DNA of 64,000 nucleotides from Diorhabda sublineata (taxonomy: Eukaryota; Arthropoda; Insecta; Coleoptera; Chrysomelidae), in the NCBI RefSeq assembly GCF_026230105.1, contig NC_079482.1, forward strand, positions 20,026,001 to 20,090,000. The letters run 5' to 3'. Shown here one piece after another: positions 49,501 to 58,871 of the stretch. The notes beneath the pieces were generated by a model. It did no database searches. It was given only the letters and a program-made list of their open reading frames with translations, and was not told the DNA's origin. Position 1 is the stretch's first letter; every line of letters begins with the position of its first letter. Position numbers and translations under genes: made by a program.

Positions 49501-52500
49501 CAATAATTTTATTCCATATCTATGCCGCTTGTTTGGAAAATATTGTCTAAAATATATCCGCCCGCGGAAGGGTACGTTCCCCTCATTAATACAGACATCT
49601 GAAGGTTATTCAGTAATTGTTAGAATCTATTCCCAGTCATAATGTTGAATATTTTATTTCCCTATAATGAATTTGAGGATCAGTAATCTCTAATTTTTAG
49701 AAGCTGAAGAAAACCTATTCATAGTATCATTCCAATGAGTTTTCTCATCTCCACAAGGTCAATAGCTGATCATGATTTTATCTTTGGCTTCTATTTAATG
49801 CCAGTACACAAATATAACTGCTTATGAACCCTGATGAACTCTGTATAAGGTAGAAGTGTGTAAAGTACCTTTTGACTCACCCTTTATATTGAAATATGGA
49901 TAATTATGATTGAGATGTAATTGCGCTTGGAAATCTATGAAATGGTGCGAACTAGTTTCACTAAATAAAATTCAAATATCTTTCAAATGGCGAACAAGTT
50001 GTGTAATTAGACAGTTGTCGTAGCTCAAGTTAATAGATTTGTTATTGTTGCTGTTTAATTTCGTAATTTTTATTGAATTTTATTGATGTATCGGTCATTT
50101 TACCATGCCTATCTCAACTGCTTTTCAATAGTTTATTATTAAAATCTTGAGAAACTACTAGATACTCATTAGAATTGTTCAGTTAATACGGTGGGACCGT
50201 TATCTATTTATTTTTAACCTTTATTTCCAATTAAATTTGTAAATATTAGAATTTATAGAAGATTCTACACAAATTTTGAGTGTTATACTTATTTAACAAT
50301 TACGGAGTGCACTGATAAGATAAGCTTCTTATTTCTGATAAAATGATTGGAAAGCTCTATCCACCTCGTTCCTACTTTTTTCGTAAAATACTTTTAATTT
50401 GAATCCAAATTTATATAATCACTGTTAAAACTTTATAAATTATTTAGGAAGCTATTAAGAGAATTGAACAATCAGAAAGAGAAGCATCCTTGAAAGATTT
50501 AGTACAAAGTTGGTTGGAAAGAACACCTGGTTTGGAAGAAGAGGGATTCAATTTTTGGGGGAAATACCAGAAATCAGTCGAAGGTTCATTGAATGAGGAA
50601 CGAGAAAAGGCAAATGTAAGTCTAATTGAAAATTTTGAGCTCATATATATACTTAAGGATAAATACGTTGTATGTATGTATGTATGGATTTGGGGTCTCG
50701 TATACACTGCGACCCAAAGGATCTATTGTGTCCCCCTTTCTTGCTGCGGTACTGGAGAACCCCGTGTTTACAGTTGATCCATTAATCACACTCCTTTTAA
50801 AGTCTAGAATGTGGGATATCCAGAGATCTTCGTCTTCTATTTCATGCGCTCCCAGATGTAGTGCTCTGGAGTTCCTTAGTGTTTCTCTCTTCGAGAGAAT
50901 ATTTGTTGAGGCGATAATGCCCCGATAGGACTCCTGTTAGTATTCGTAGATTGTTCTTACCTAGGTTGATACATTCTGCAGATCTACTCTGGTTATAGTT
51001 TCCAAGAAGTGCTTTTTCCATTGCTTTGTAGCTAATACCACAGAAGGGTTCAGGTACCATGAAGGGCTTGTCTGCCGCCGCTATAGCGAGCTTATTCGCT
51101 ATTTCATTTTCCTTCGCTCTGGTGTATCCCGTAATCCATTGTAGGGTAATTTTATTTTTCTTGCCTAGCTTGTTCAATCTTTCTAGGCAATCCCAAAAAA
51201 CTTTGGATTTTATGATATTGGACAAAATAATGATCTCCTGTTTGCAAAAATTTCTGTTTGCAGAATGCTTGGTGCGCTGCCCAGACTTTCAGAGTATTTG
51301 GTTCTGGACCTATACGCCTATACACTCCTATTCTAGTTCCATATACTGTTTTTGATCCATCCATATACCATTTAATAGCATTTCTGTTCATTTCTTGTAA
51401 GACGTTTTGGTCCCACCTGCTTTTATAGTTTATTATTGAGGTGAAGTTTTTCTCAAAGATAAACTTTTTCGATGTGACGTCCTGAATTATGTGGAGAGGT
51501 GGGATATTGGGAATTACTTCTAGTGCAGCCCCGATGGCCAGTCTTTGTACCTTTGAGAGGTTGTTTCTCATGGTATTCAGACTAGTTCTAGTACTCCAAA
51601 CCACTGCTCCATATGTGAAGATTGATCTCACAATTGCCGTGTACATCCACCGTAGGATCTTTGGGTTATAACCCCAATTCCTCCCTGCCAAGTTTCTTCA
51701 CACCATCAGGGCTTTTGTGGCTTTGGTGATTATCTCTTTTTCATGTTTGTTCCAGAGAAGTTTATTGTCTAGAGTAAGTCCGCTCTGTTTTCTACTCGAT
51801 TACTTACCCGTCTAACTTGATGGGAGTGAGATTGAGGTTTTTCTTCATAGTGAAATTAGGTAGGTCTAAATACGTTATGTATTTAGTTTTACTCAAATTA
51901 ATCAAGTTTCCTCGATTTTCTATAATATGTGAAATATTCCTAAAAATTTTTCATTTTCGTTATAACGTCTGTATTAAGGAATTTTCCAATTAACATATTT
52001 AAATTTATGTTTTTTTCGGATATTTCATGGTTTGTAGAGGCAGTTTAATTTTTTGTCTCTCCTTTCTTAATTTCTTCGTGGCCATTTCTTACCACGTCAG
52101 CTGTTTGCCTTTCCTCAAATTGAAAACAATTAGAATATTCTCGAATTTTCGCGACAACTCATAATTAACTCTATTTTCTAATGCACAATATATCGGTAGA
52201 GTCGAAAATCGTTATCCCTTGGATGCCAAATGGATTATTCCAAAATTTTTTCTAAAACTCGTTATTTTTCAAACTCTACGTGAATACAATGTTCAAATAT
52301 TGTCTAATATACAGATTGCTTCTTTCAAAACATCAATTTTCTTCTTTTTGCTAGAGAGAAAAAGTAGAAACACTCAGAAAATACAAATTGAATGAATTGG
52401 AAAAACGAGTAGAAGTCTACCAATCTATTTTCCGACCTGAAATCCACAATGCGCTACTGAGTAGAGGCGAAAGAAGATTCTCACACAAAGCTCTTCAGGG

Positions 52501-55275
52501 CGCTATCATGATTACCTTCTATAGAGATGAACCACGATTCAGTCAACCTCATCAAATTCTCACTTTGTTGATGGATATTGATTCTTTGATCACTAAATGG
52601 AGGTGTAAGTGTTTAGTCATGGATATTATTATTCCTTAAACATTTTGTATCGATTTAAAGACAATTTATGAAACCCACAGTTTTATATTCGAAGGAAATC
52701 ATTTATTGAACTATAAATTTTAGATAACCATATGTTGATGGTACAGCGAATGATTGGTTCTTCTCAATTAGGCACAGGCGGTTCGTCTGGATATCATTAT
52801 TTAAGATCTACACTAAGGTGAGGCTTCGTCCTTTATTTATTTTCAAAATAGGCATGGCACTCGATTGTGAAATATTATATTGCGCAACAAGTATGAGAAG
52901 TACTTATTGCACACTATACTTTTTCTACAACTGCACAAATTGGAAGAATAAAAGTAATGGAACTTAATGTTTATTTTTATGATTTGTAAAACCAAAATAA
53001 TAGTGAAGTGTCCTGTTAACTGTTGATAATATTATTTAAAATTGTAGTTGATTATGAAATTTTCAAAATTTTGTATAGTTAAACCCGGAACGTTATTTCT
53101 TTTTATTAAATTTTCTGTTATGTTAATATTAAATGTTGAGGGTTGATCGTTCATATATGGTGTATTTTATCTCTCCATTTCTGTAAAAGGTTCGAGTGGT
53201 TTCTCAATGGAGTTGACGATTTTATTAGCAATGTTAATTTTATTTTTAATAGACTATTCGAGATATCCTTCTGTCACGGTACTGGATTGCCATGGCGCTT
53301 TAAGATTAATTTGTCCCATCCTGCATTTACCAAAATTGTTACCGAAGAACGTCTGAAGCAAAGACCTGTGTATAGATGGGGGTTTTACAATTTTTAAACA
53401 ATTGTCTTAGTTATAATACCGAATTTGTTAATGCCAACTACCTGTTTAGTACATTTTCCGTGTTGGTAATTTATCAATTGGTCGAAGCAGCAACGTTCTT
53501 GGCTTTTGTTTTCGTGTTATCTAATTTCACTAGTAAAGCTGAATTTAAATACTTTAAATTATCGATTTTCAACTTCCATAACTCTCTAGGACATGCACCT
53601 GCCACGCTATTAGAATTTTAATGATTATTTAATCCTTTTTATCCACTGAAAAACCCACTAATTAGAGAAATCTATATTAAATAAAAGAAACTATAAAATT
53701 ACATTCTAAAAATAGTTCCCTCTAAATAAATTTACCTTTATTAGTAAATATTCCTTGTCTGGAGCTTCGTTTAAAAATCTCTACAATTGTTTTGCTGTCA
53801 ATATTATTGATTTTTGGGGGACGTAATTGTCGGACCTTCTTTTCAAAAATGAACGTAATTTCTGATACTTGGATATATCAATGTTATTTTTTATACTGAT
53901 AGTACTTGGCAACATTGAATATTGTGACTAAAGTGTAGACGCCTTTAAAGTTTTCGACGACTCTTCAAAGTATACCAAAAGTACAGTTTCCGAAAAAGAT
54001 TTTATTTTTGTATTTCTTCTCCATTCCATAAATTTCTCGTATGCTAATTCATATATTTTTTTTAAATTTCTAAAGTTACTTTTGCTGCTATTTTCGATAT
54101 CTCTGGCGGAGTATTATCCAAATCGTCACTACTGTTTTCGACGATTTTTATTGATTCTCCATATAAATGTATGTGATGTGGGCAAAGTGCCGTGAGAAAT
54201 AATATTTTTCACAGTGTGAGCAATATTTGGTTTTGAGATTAAGTTATAGTCATTGAAGTTGTAGAAAAAATAATGTTTGAAATTAGTTTTTATTTGTCAG
54301 AAATTTTATAATCTCACAAGCCAAGCACTAATGCGTGAGTATTGATAGATTTTAAGCATAGAAAGCTGTATCTACATCTCACAATGAATTATAAATAAGT
54401 TAGACAAACATATCAAAGTCACATTCTTGTTTAATCATAGTCAAAGGCTCCATGTTATGATCATTGCCTTAAGTTCATCTGAGTAAAATCCAGACAATTT
54501 ATTGAACATATTGAATTGAATTGAATTAACAAATTTGAAAATTTTATGTAATTTAATAATTATCCAAATATGTAAATAGATTTTGGGCAATCGTAATATA
54601 ATCAAGTACCTCTGTCTAAGGGTAAGAAAGCGATTACGGACATTTCTTCGATTAATTATGGCACATAGGTTGGGAAGAGCTGTGGGTACGTATATAGAAT
54701 GGGTTCGTTAATATTTAATCAGTTAAAATTCAATATTAATGGGTACATGGCAGTAGAGACAAATGAAAAATAGTTAAGTATTTGAAATCAAACAATTCAG
54801 TGTTCGCTAACATTCAAAAATACAATATATAAGTTATATCAAAATGGACTCTTAGGCACTAGGTAGACAGATAACATGTCAAATAGTAGATCTACTGGAT
54901 TATCATCAGTAGACATGTCTCAGTCTTATTTTATCAATAAGCGAGTCACGTTTCATTAAGAACGTTTTTCGGAATGACTGGGTCATGTTTCATCGTATGA
55001 ATAAATATATTTTTTTGAAATCATTACTGTTATTATGTCTATTATCGATATTGATCGGAGTGTTTTGTGATTTCAGTGATCGCTATAAAGTATTTGTAGA
55101 TCTTTTCAATTTATCTACATTTTTGGTACCAAGAGCTTATATTCCAGTACTGGATGAAACAATCAAAAGTCACTTATGTTATTGGGGCCCTATGCAGAAA
55201 ATTGATAATGGAGTAATAGAAAAAAGCAGAGACATCAAAGAAAACGGAAAGAGCACACTACTAGATTCCATTTGA
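34526..55275 (+). CDS. vermilion: tryptophan 2,3-dioxygenase (vermilion), complete
   Basis: Eight exons: 34526-34548, 44915-45060, 46528-46658, 48100-48291, 50448-50615, 52355-52604, 52724-52817 and 55077-55275 (stop TGA). They total 1203 bases, or 400 residues. All introns are GT-AG and phases match throughout. The haem enzyme oxidises L-tryptophan to N-formylkynurenine in the cytosol, the first step of the kynurenine/ommochrome route. Seen: HDEHLFIITHQ (residues 46-56, substrate-pocket Phe51 and His55), YELWFKQ, the block PASGFQSLQFR, YRDEPRFSQPHQ, KWRYNH with the predicted haem-ligand His306, and GTGGSSGY (Thr321). The start is the 23-base exon 1, which reads MSCPVGL and splices in phase to exon 2; insect TDOs commonly begin MSCP. 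The C-terminus runs about 25 residues past the usual ending after LDETI. Introns contain hAT, Gypsy, mariner, piggyBac, LINE and Crypton remnants. Exons 2-8 are certain; exon 1 is a good inference. Confidence 0.95.
35251..35777. mobile_element. MITE copy B, same family as 28667-29226
   Basis: Termini AGGACGCTTGACATGATGCA and, complemented, AAGACAGCTTGACATGGTGC. Subterminal repeats of the GTGCAATGCAATGCAAG type and the block GCAGATATAATTATTGACAG are shared with copy A. It lies in intron 1 of vermilion. Confidence 0.72.
35778..38599 (+). other. vermilion intron 1, part, nothing recognised
   Basis: AT-rich with short GC-richer patches near 36780-36890 and 37080-37140. No recognisable protein or terminal repeats. 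Confidence 0.5.
38600..39124 (-). pseudogene. Unrecognised degenerate coding remnant
   Basis: The minus strand has an acidic, Ser-rich stretch (SNSEDGDEYSVPDSSLSLIE), then after a break VELKEKKSVAHYMTKILIFC and VSFLRTSDKGKTFRFPGILD. The second part looks like a small beta-rich module seen at the end of some insect transposon-encoded proteins, but I cannot name the family. It is broken by shifts and lies within vermilion intron 1. Confidence 0.3.
39835..40800 (-). pseudogene. hAT-family (CGGBP1-like) transposase remnant
   Basis: The minus strand, across shifts, gives RKKYISSLN, FTVDETTDS-like text (first catalytic Asp region), LVGVL, HCTCLAHGINRIVETISSQF (C..H motif), PVLTRWGTWLDAAIN, LASIKTNF, and finally ARITSVDVERNFSK with RHNLTMDHFEQYLV. 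The last is the hATC dimerisation domain. The order and wording match the CGG-repeat-binding-protein-like hAT group of insects. There are many stops. It lies in vermilion intron 1. Confidence 0.72.
40801..43057 (+). other. vermilion intron 1, part, nothing recognised
   Basis: AT-rich. A GC-richer patch at 41600-41720 gives no recognisable translation. Confidence 0.5.
43058..43775. mobile_element. Foldback element with ~200 bp inverted repeats
   Basis: The arms 43058-43290 and 43545-43775 are imperfect inverted copies. Matching blocks include TCGTATGAAATTAA, CGAGATATCAT, AATTTCAGTAA and TGCACTC followed by CAAAGGACTA. The spacer is AT-rich and non-coding. No target duplication was identified. 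It lies in vermilion intron 1. Confidence 0.65.
43776..44914 (+). other. vermilion intron 1, end; unassigned degenerate repeat
   Basis: Less AT-rich text at 43790-44700 looks like decayed transposon coding sequence on one or both strands. No family could be recognised. Confidence 0.4.
45580..45960 (+). pseudogene. Gypsy-type integrase C-terminal fragment
   Basis: The plus strand reads YRSPVHEITGRTPVPVTSKL in one frame, the usual conserved stretch after the integrase catalytic core (AYR...E.TG.TP..L.FGR). Further on, RVYKFNNKKERSLKLQNYW corresponds to the GPF/Y-like module. Stops and shifts are present, and no LTRs were found. It lies in vermilion intron 2. Confidence 0.65.
46825..47225 (+). 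pseudogene. Mariner transposase, N-terminal fragment
   Basis: Across shifts, the plus strand reads ISFLVKLRKTPTEC-like text, FLQEAYGDNFLSRA, RSVTVLTPETVTKINSIVRA, MSIRMIAEAVNADKETVRII, LHEELHMIKVCAKYMPKNLT and PDQKLLRR. This is the paired HTH part of a mariner transposase and differs from the three deleted mariners. The DDE core is absent. It lies in vermilion intron 3. Confidence 0.7.
47417..48003 (-). mobile_element. Mariner, internally deleted copy 3
   Basis: The minus strand begins with CTCCGATCGCTCCGTGCAGA as in the other copies. It encodes MSIIIDTSANCELRSVTRFL, RKSVVSDDLVQRVDRMVKEN and RRFIITAIVIGRLGYVGEEG, ending IEKLVHGYDKCLNLFGDYVE. The core is deleted at a junction different from copies 1 and 2. 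The far end carries TTTTTTTTCAACCTCCGATA. No TA duplication was recognised. It lies in vermilion intron 3. Confidence 0.75.
48292..48311. repeat. Short TA repeat at donor of vermilion exon 4
   Basis: About eight TA units begin directly at the GT donor of the exon ending at 48291 (GTATATATAT). Confidence 0.8.
48435..49884 (-). mobile_element. piggyBac-like element, degenerate
   Basis: The left end is CAGGGTGAGTCATGAAGAAC, and the complemented right end is AAGGGTGAGTCAAAAGGTAC. TATA flanks both ends (48431-48434 and 49885-49888) instead of the canonical TTAA. A piggyBac-type transposase remnant lies inside on the minus strand. It lies in vermilion intron 4. Confidence 0.65.
49200..49760 (-). 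pseudogene. piggyBac-like transposase remnant
   Basis: The minus strand, across shifts, reads INEGNVPFRGRIYFRQYFPN (usual DE.M.PFKGR...KQY), HRYGIKL, SGNTGRTLYIDNWYTSVPLA (usual D.WYTS.PL) and a Cys-rich tail (CYKQIS, CKNTKKINTICEKYKIPIYI, DCF) corresponding to the C-terminal zinc-binding domain. The second catalytic Asp in DNWYTS is kept. Frameshifts and stops make it non-functional. Confidence 0.7.
49889..50447 (+). other. vermilion intron 4, end, empty
   Basis: AT-rich, ending in a normal pyrimidine-AG acceptor. Confidence 0.65.
50670..51866 (-). mobile_element. 5'-truncated LINE (RT end plus RNase H) with target duplication
   Basis: The 3' half of a non-LTR retrotransposon on minus. The RT thumb region is LLWNKH then GRNWGYNPKILRWMYTAIVR and TYGAVVW. 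RNase H reads KWYMDGSKTVYGTRIGVYRR (first Asp) and later KITLQWITGYTRAKENEIAN. The C-terminal region includes PEPFCGISYKAMEKALLGNY. The 3' end is a short (CATA)n tail at about 50670-50687. The direct repeat TAAATACGTT (50660-50669 and 51867-51876) frames it as the target duplication. RT-plus-RNase H suggests the I/R1-like or Jockey-related insect LINEs. It lies in vermilion intron 5. Confidence 0.82.
52818..53689 (+). other. vermilion intron 7, start, nothing recognised
   Basis: Open frames at 53143-53621 have no recognisable motif and no phase-compatible splice use. Confidence 0.5.
53690..54190 (-). pseudogene. Crypton-type tyrosine recombinase, N-terminal fragment
   Basis: The minus strand, across shifts, gives NLKKIYELAYEKFMEW, SETVLLVYFEESSKTLKAST, SQYSMLPSTISIKNNIDISK, YQKLRSFLKRRSDNYVPQKS and FLNEAPDKEYLLIKV. 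This is the N-terminal SAM-like/core-binding half of the insect Crypton-type recombinases. The catalytic half is missing here; a C-terminal fragment of the same family lies at 4075-4318. It lies in vermilion intron 7. Confidence 0.6.
54191..55076 (+). other. vermilion intron 7, end, empty
   Basis: AT-rich, ending in TTTCAG before the last exon. Confidence 0.6.
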
Positions 55276-55345
55276 TGGATTAATATTATGATTTACTTGA
55301 TTTTGATAAAATTTCTTAATAATTATGTGAAAAAATATGGAGAAG

Positions 55346-55351
55346 AATAAA
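55346..55351 (+). promoter_or_regulatory. AATAAA, likely vermilion poly(A) signal
   Basis: A canonical AATAAA lies 71 bases after the tryptophan dioxygenase stop codon, in AT-rich sequence. Position-based inference. Confidence 0.45.
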
Positions 55352-55395
55352 TAATTATTGTTGATTAGATTTTGTATTTTTTATTTAGAGAACTA

Positions 55396-55500
55396 ACCAA
55401 CCTCTTAGATTGACAGATGTATTTTTTATTATAATTTAAACAAGAAATTTCACAAATTATGTTAGTCAATTCATCAAGATTTATCTTACGTCAGGATATT
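55396..55500 (+). repeat. Short Penelope-related fragment
   Basis: CAACCTCTTAGATTGACAGA and TTATGTTAGTCAATTCATCA align with the left parts of the copies at 15770 and 25830. It lies just past the vermilion stop codon, downstream of the predicted poly(A) signal. Confidence 0.4.
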
Positions 55501-58500
55501 TACTCTCCCATGTGCATAACTGTCATGAGTATGTAGATAGAAACTCTCTTGTGGTGATTCCCCAAGATTTTCAACGAGAGTTTGATATTAATTTTTGGAT
55601 TGTCTCATCGTCTTCTCCTAGAAATTGATAAAGTTTTAAGAAAAATTACAAGAGTATTAAAGTTATAGAATTAAATTATTCAAGGTATCAAAATTATATT
55701 TCTTGAATTAACCAACAGATAAGAATCTTCTGTGAAATTTTGAAGTGAACAACCCCCAGAATTTTTTGACTGCTTTCTATTTTCCATTACTTAATGCCCT
55801 CAAGAGGTATATACAGTATACTTTTATATTTTTGTGAAAGGGCTGCAAAAAAATTAATTTTTCTCAAAAATTTGGACCTTACTTTCAGCCCCTATTACTC
55901 CTCAAGAAAGCATTTTGGTATTGACGTGAATTTTCACCAATCGTCATATTTTGGACTTCATTATACAGCTCTAGTCAGTGGCGGTTCTTATGCCCTGTAG
56001 TTTGAACTTTGTTATTTATGTTTTGATTCTTTATTAAAAAATATGATACAATTTAATCCTTCTACGTGATAAAATGGAAAATATACAATAGTTTTGATCC
56101 TCATATACAATTTATTATAGGAAGAGAAGATGTTGATCAATCACAATTTTTATCTTGACCAAAAATTTATCAGAAATGATGACAATAACATTTTAATTGA
56201 TAAAATCTGGAAGATATATTAATTATTAATCTTATCTGTAACAAGGTACTAAGATTAATTTAATGAAATGAATAATAAAATACTTTTCTTAGTAAATTCA
56301 TATTCTGCCATATTTTGATACGAATTCTTTGTAATCTGACATTGACTTATACATTACGCGAAGCTTATAATTTAATAATAATATTTTCAATAATACTACC
56401 TTATCTATTAATACATCTTTGTTATATATAAATCAGTTACTCCTAAACATTCTGTAATGTTTTGCTTCTTTCTAATTTATACACACTGTTTCTTACTTAC
56501 CTAAGTTATTTACATACTTCTATTCCCTACTTATAAAATTTGTTCAAATTTACCGGTTATTATTTACTATTTTCATCCGTTTACTATGACATTCAATTAT
56601 ATACTGACTACTCCCTGCAGAACAAGCACATATTTATACAAGAAAGAAATTTATTGAATAATTCTAGGAAGTAAGCAAACAAAAAAATAAATGAAAAGAC
56701 TTCCCTAGAAATTGGTTTGAAAAAACAATATAAACAGATCGCTGCTGTGATAAAAACATGTGCTAAGATTTGCTAAGAAGCAGTACTTCACAATCCATTC
56801 TATTTTCAGTAAAATGAAAGATAGGACATCCATCAATGATTGTCTTTGATTGGACGGATTTAAGTTTCAGAAAAAATATTACTGTTCATTATTGATTTTT
56901 GGTTCACATAAGATATTTGACGACAAAATTGGAATATCACAAATTGATGTAAGTAAGTTCCAATTTTTCTGTACTCATTTATTCATATTACATTGATAAT
57001 CATATTCTCAGTCCCCGATAATGTATATATAAAAATTTGAAAGCTTGGAATATGTATCAAAAAGATTATACTCTAGTTTTTTATCGCCACAACCCCCTAT
57101 AAAAATAATTGTTGTGGAATCTCAAAGACAAAGACATAAACCCCACGTTTGGTAAATTCCATAGAAACCACGTGAGAAATGGGCAACTCAACAGGGCACT
57201 CGTTGAGGAGGCATGAAAAATGAGAGAAAATATTAAGAACTATTTAAATCCGGTAGGATTCAGGGCCAGTGTGCAATAGGAACGGAAAATAATATATGCA
57301 CAAGAAGGGATTCGATAGGCAAGGCACCTAGGGAAAGAGCAAACTCTTTGTAAGAGTTTAAACTTGAAAGCATTTTTTGCCAAAGATCCAAAGATACACG
57401 ATAGATTCAGTGGTTAAATTAAAAAAAATGTAAAGAGGAATTTAAAGAAGTAATATAAAGCTTTCTATAAGCACAGAAAAAAAAATTATTAAGAAACGTG
57501 AAATCACTCGACAAAGAAGTTCAGGATTACTACTGAAATCCACCAACAAACAAAATTAGTCAAAAGGACACAGATCCGGATGTCGACAGATATCTTGCCC
57601 AAGAAGAAGAATCCTAATTTTAAAGCTAAATCGGAAAAATATTTTTTTTTATTTTTGGTAGCTAGTGTAGCCAAATGTTTAGTAACAAAAAATTTATTTC
57701 TAATTCTATAAAATCAATTGCTGCTAATATAATTAAACAAGCAGATTTAGGAGTAGAATATGAATCGTTCATGTGGAAAAATTACAAAAATGAAAAGGTT
57801 TCCCATTAGAATAACTTTTCGACAAATCGGTTTCGCACTCAGGATAACATTTTTTACTAAAAAACTGCATCCATTGTCATCTTAACATCAAAATCGAGCA
57901 TGAGCAGCGCTAAGTAAGCACTAAATAGCGCTGTCTCTAATTTCACTAATACCCATTTTAGAGTCTCCTTTCAGCTATTGAGACTGCTGGCGTGGTTATA
58001 CTAGTAGTAGTTAATTTGAAAAAAAAAATAAAGTTATTTTTCGAAAATCATTGTATACAATGACAGCACTAAATATAGACGTCTATCAACTTACTCTACC
58101 CATCAGACTGTTGCTTCTCTATGTTAGCACTGAATGATATGAAAAAAAAATATTTTTCCAAAAATTTTTCTGGCTTTTCCGGCAGCATTAATTTAGCAAT
58201 AATACCGATTTTAAAGTCGTGTTTCAACTATGACTTCTTGCGTTGTTATATCATTTGTAAACAAGCCTTAAAAATCGAAATTTTTTTTTGGAATAATCTG
58301 TTTACTTGTACAGGCAGCTCTAATTGAGCACTAAGTTAGCGCGGTCTCGGGCGGTACACTCTAGCCTAATTGAAAGTTAGTATTGCTCTTATTTTTGGTC
58401 CACCTATCACAGCACAAAATATCTGTTTTCAGAACTAAATTAGCACTTAATTTTGATTTATGGAACAAGCATATTGAATACAGTTGAAGTTACTCTTTTT

Positions 58501-58757
58501 CTTAAGAGATCACTTTGCAGAAATATATTAGAACTTCTCAATTATCTCATTAAATGAAAAAAATACAAACAAGGAAATTTTGAGAGAAGAAACCTTCAAT
58601 AGTAGTTAACTAGGCATTAGTAAAAATCACAACGACCTATAATTAGCTCTTGGTACACCATTTAGTTGAGTGATAATCAAAGCAGATTAGATGGTAACAA
58701 TAGAAGGATGGGTTTCAGGATGTGAATTTTTTCAGAGAATATATTCTATCAGATAAC
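55501..58757. other. Intergenic between vermilion and receptor
   Basis: AT-rich. Text at 57120-57610 is purine-rich and may be decayed retroelement sequence. A loose direct repeat with GCACTAA..AGCGC..GTCTC occurs near 57920 and 58325. No gene supported. Confidence 0.5.
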
Positions 58758-58763
58758 TTTTAT
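58758..58763 (-). promoter_or_regulatory. AATAAA (minus), likely receptor poly(A) signal
   Basis: TTTATT on the plus strand reads AATAAA on the minus strand, about 110 bases past the receptor stop codon. Position-based inference. Confidence 0.4.
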
Positions 58764-58871
58764 TATGAACAATATCAATGGCTAAACATTCATCCTAATA
58801 TTAGAAAAATCGTAACAATCAGTCAAACTCTATAATATTATTGTTAACTGTTCAAATAAATGACGTAATTT

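Noticed and set aside
49831..49837. CTGATGA on plus
   Set aside because: No stem II or GAAA downstream; it lies in the piggyBac terminus.
54903..54909. CTGATGA (minus) that could start a hammerhead
   Set aside because: No GAAA core or pairing stem II follows.
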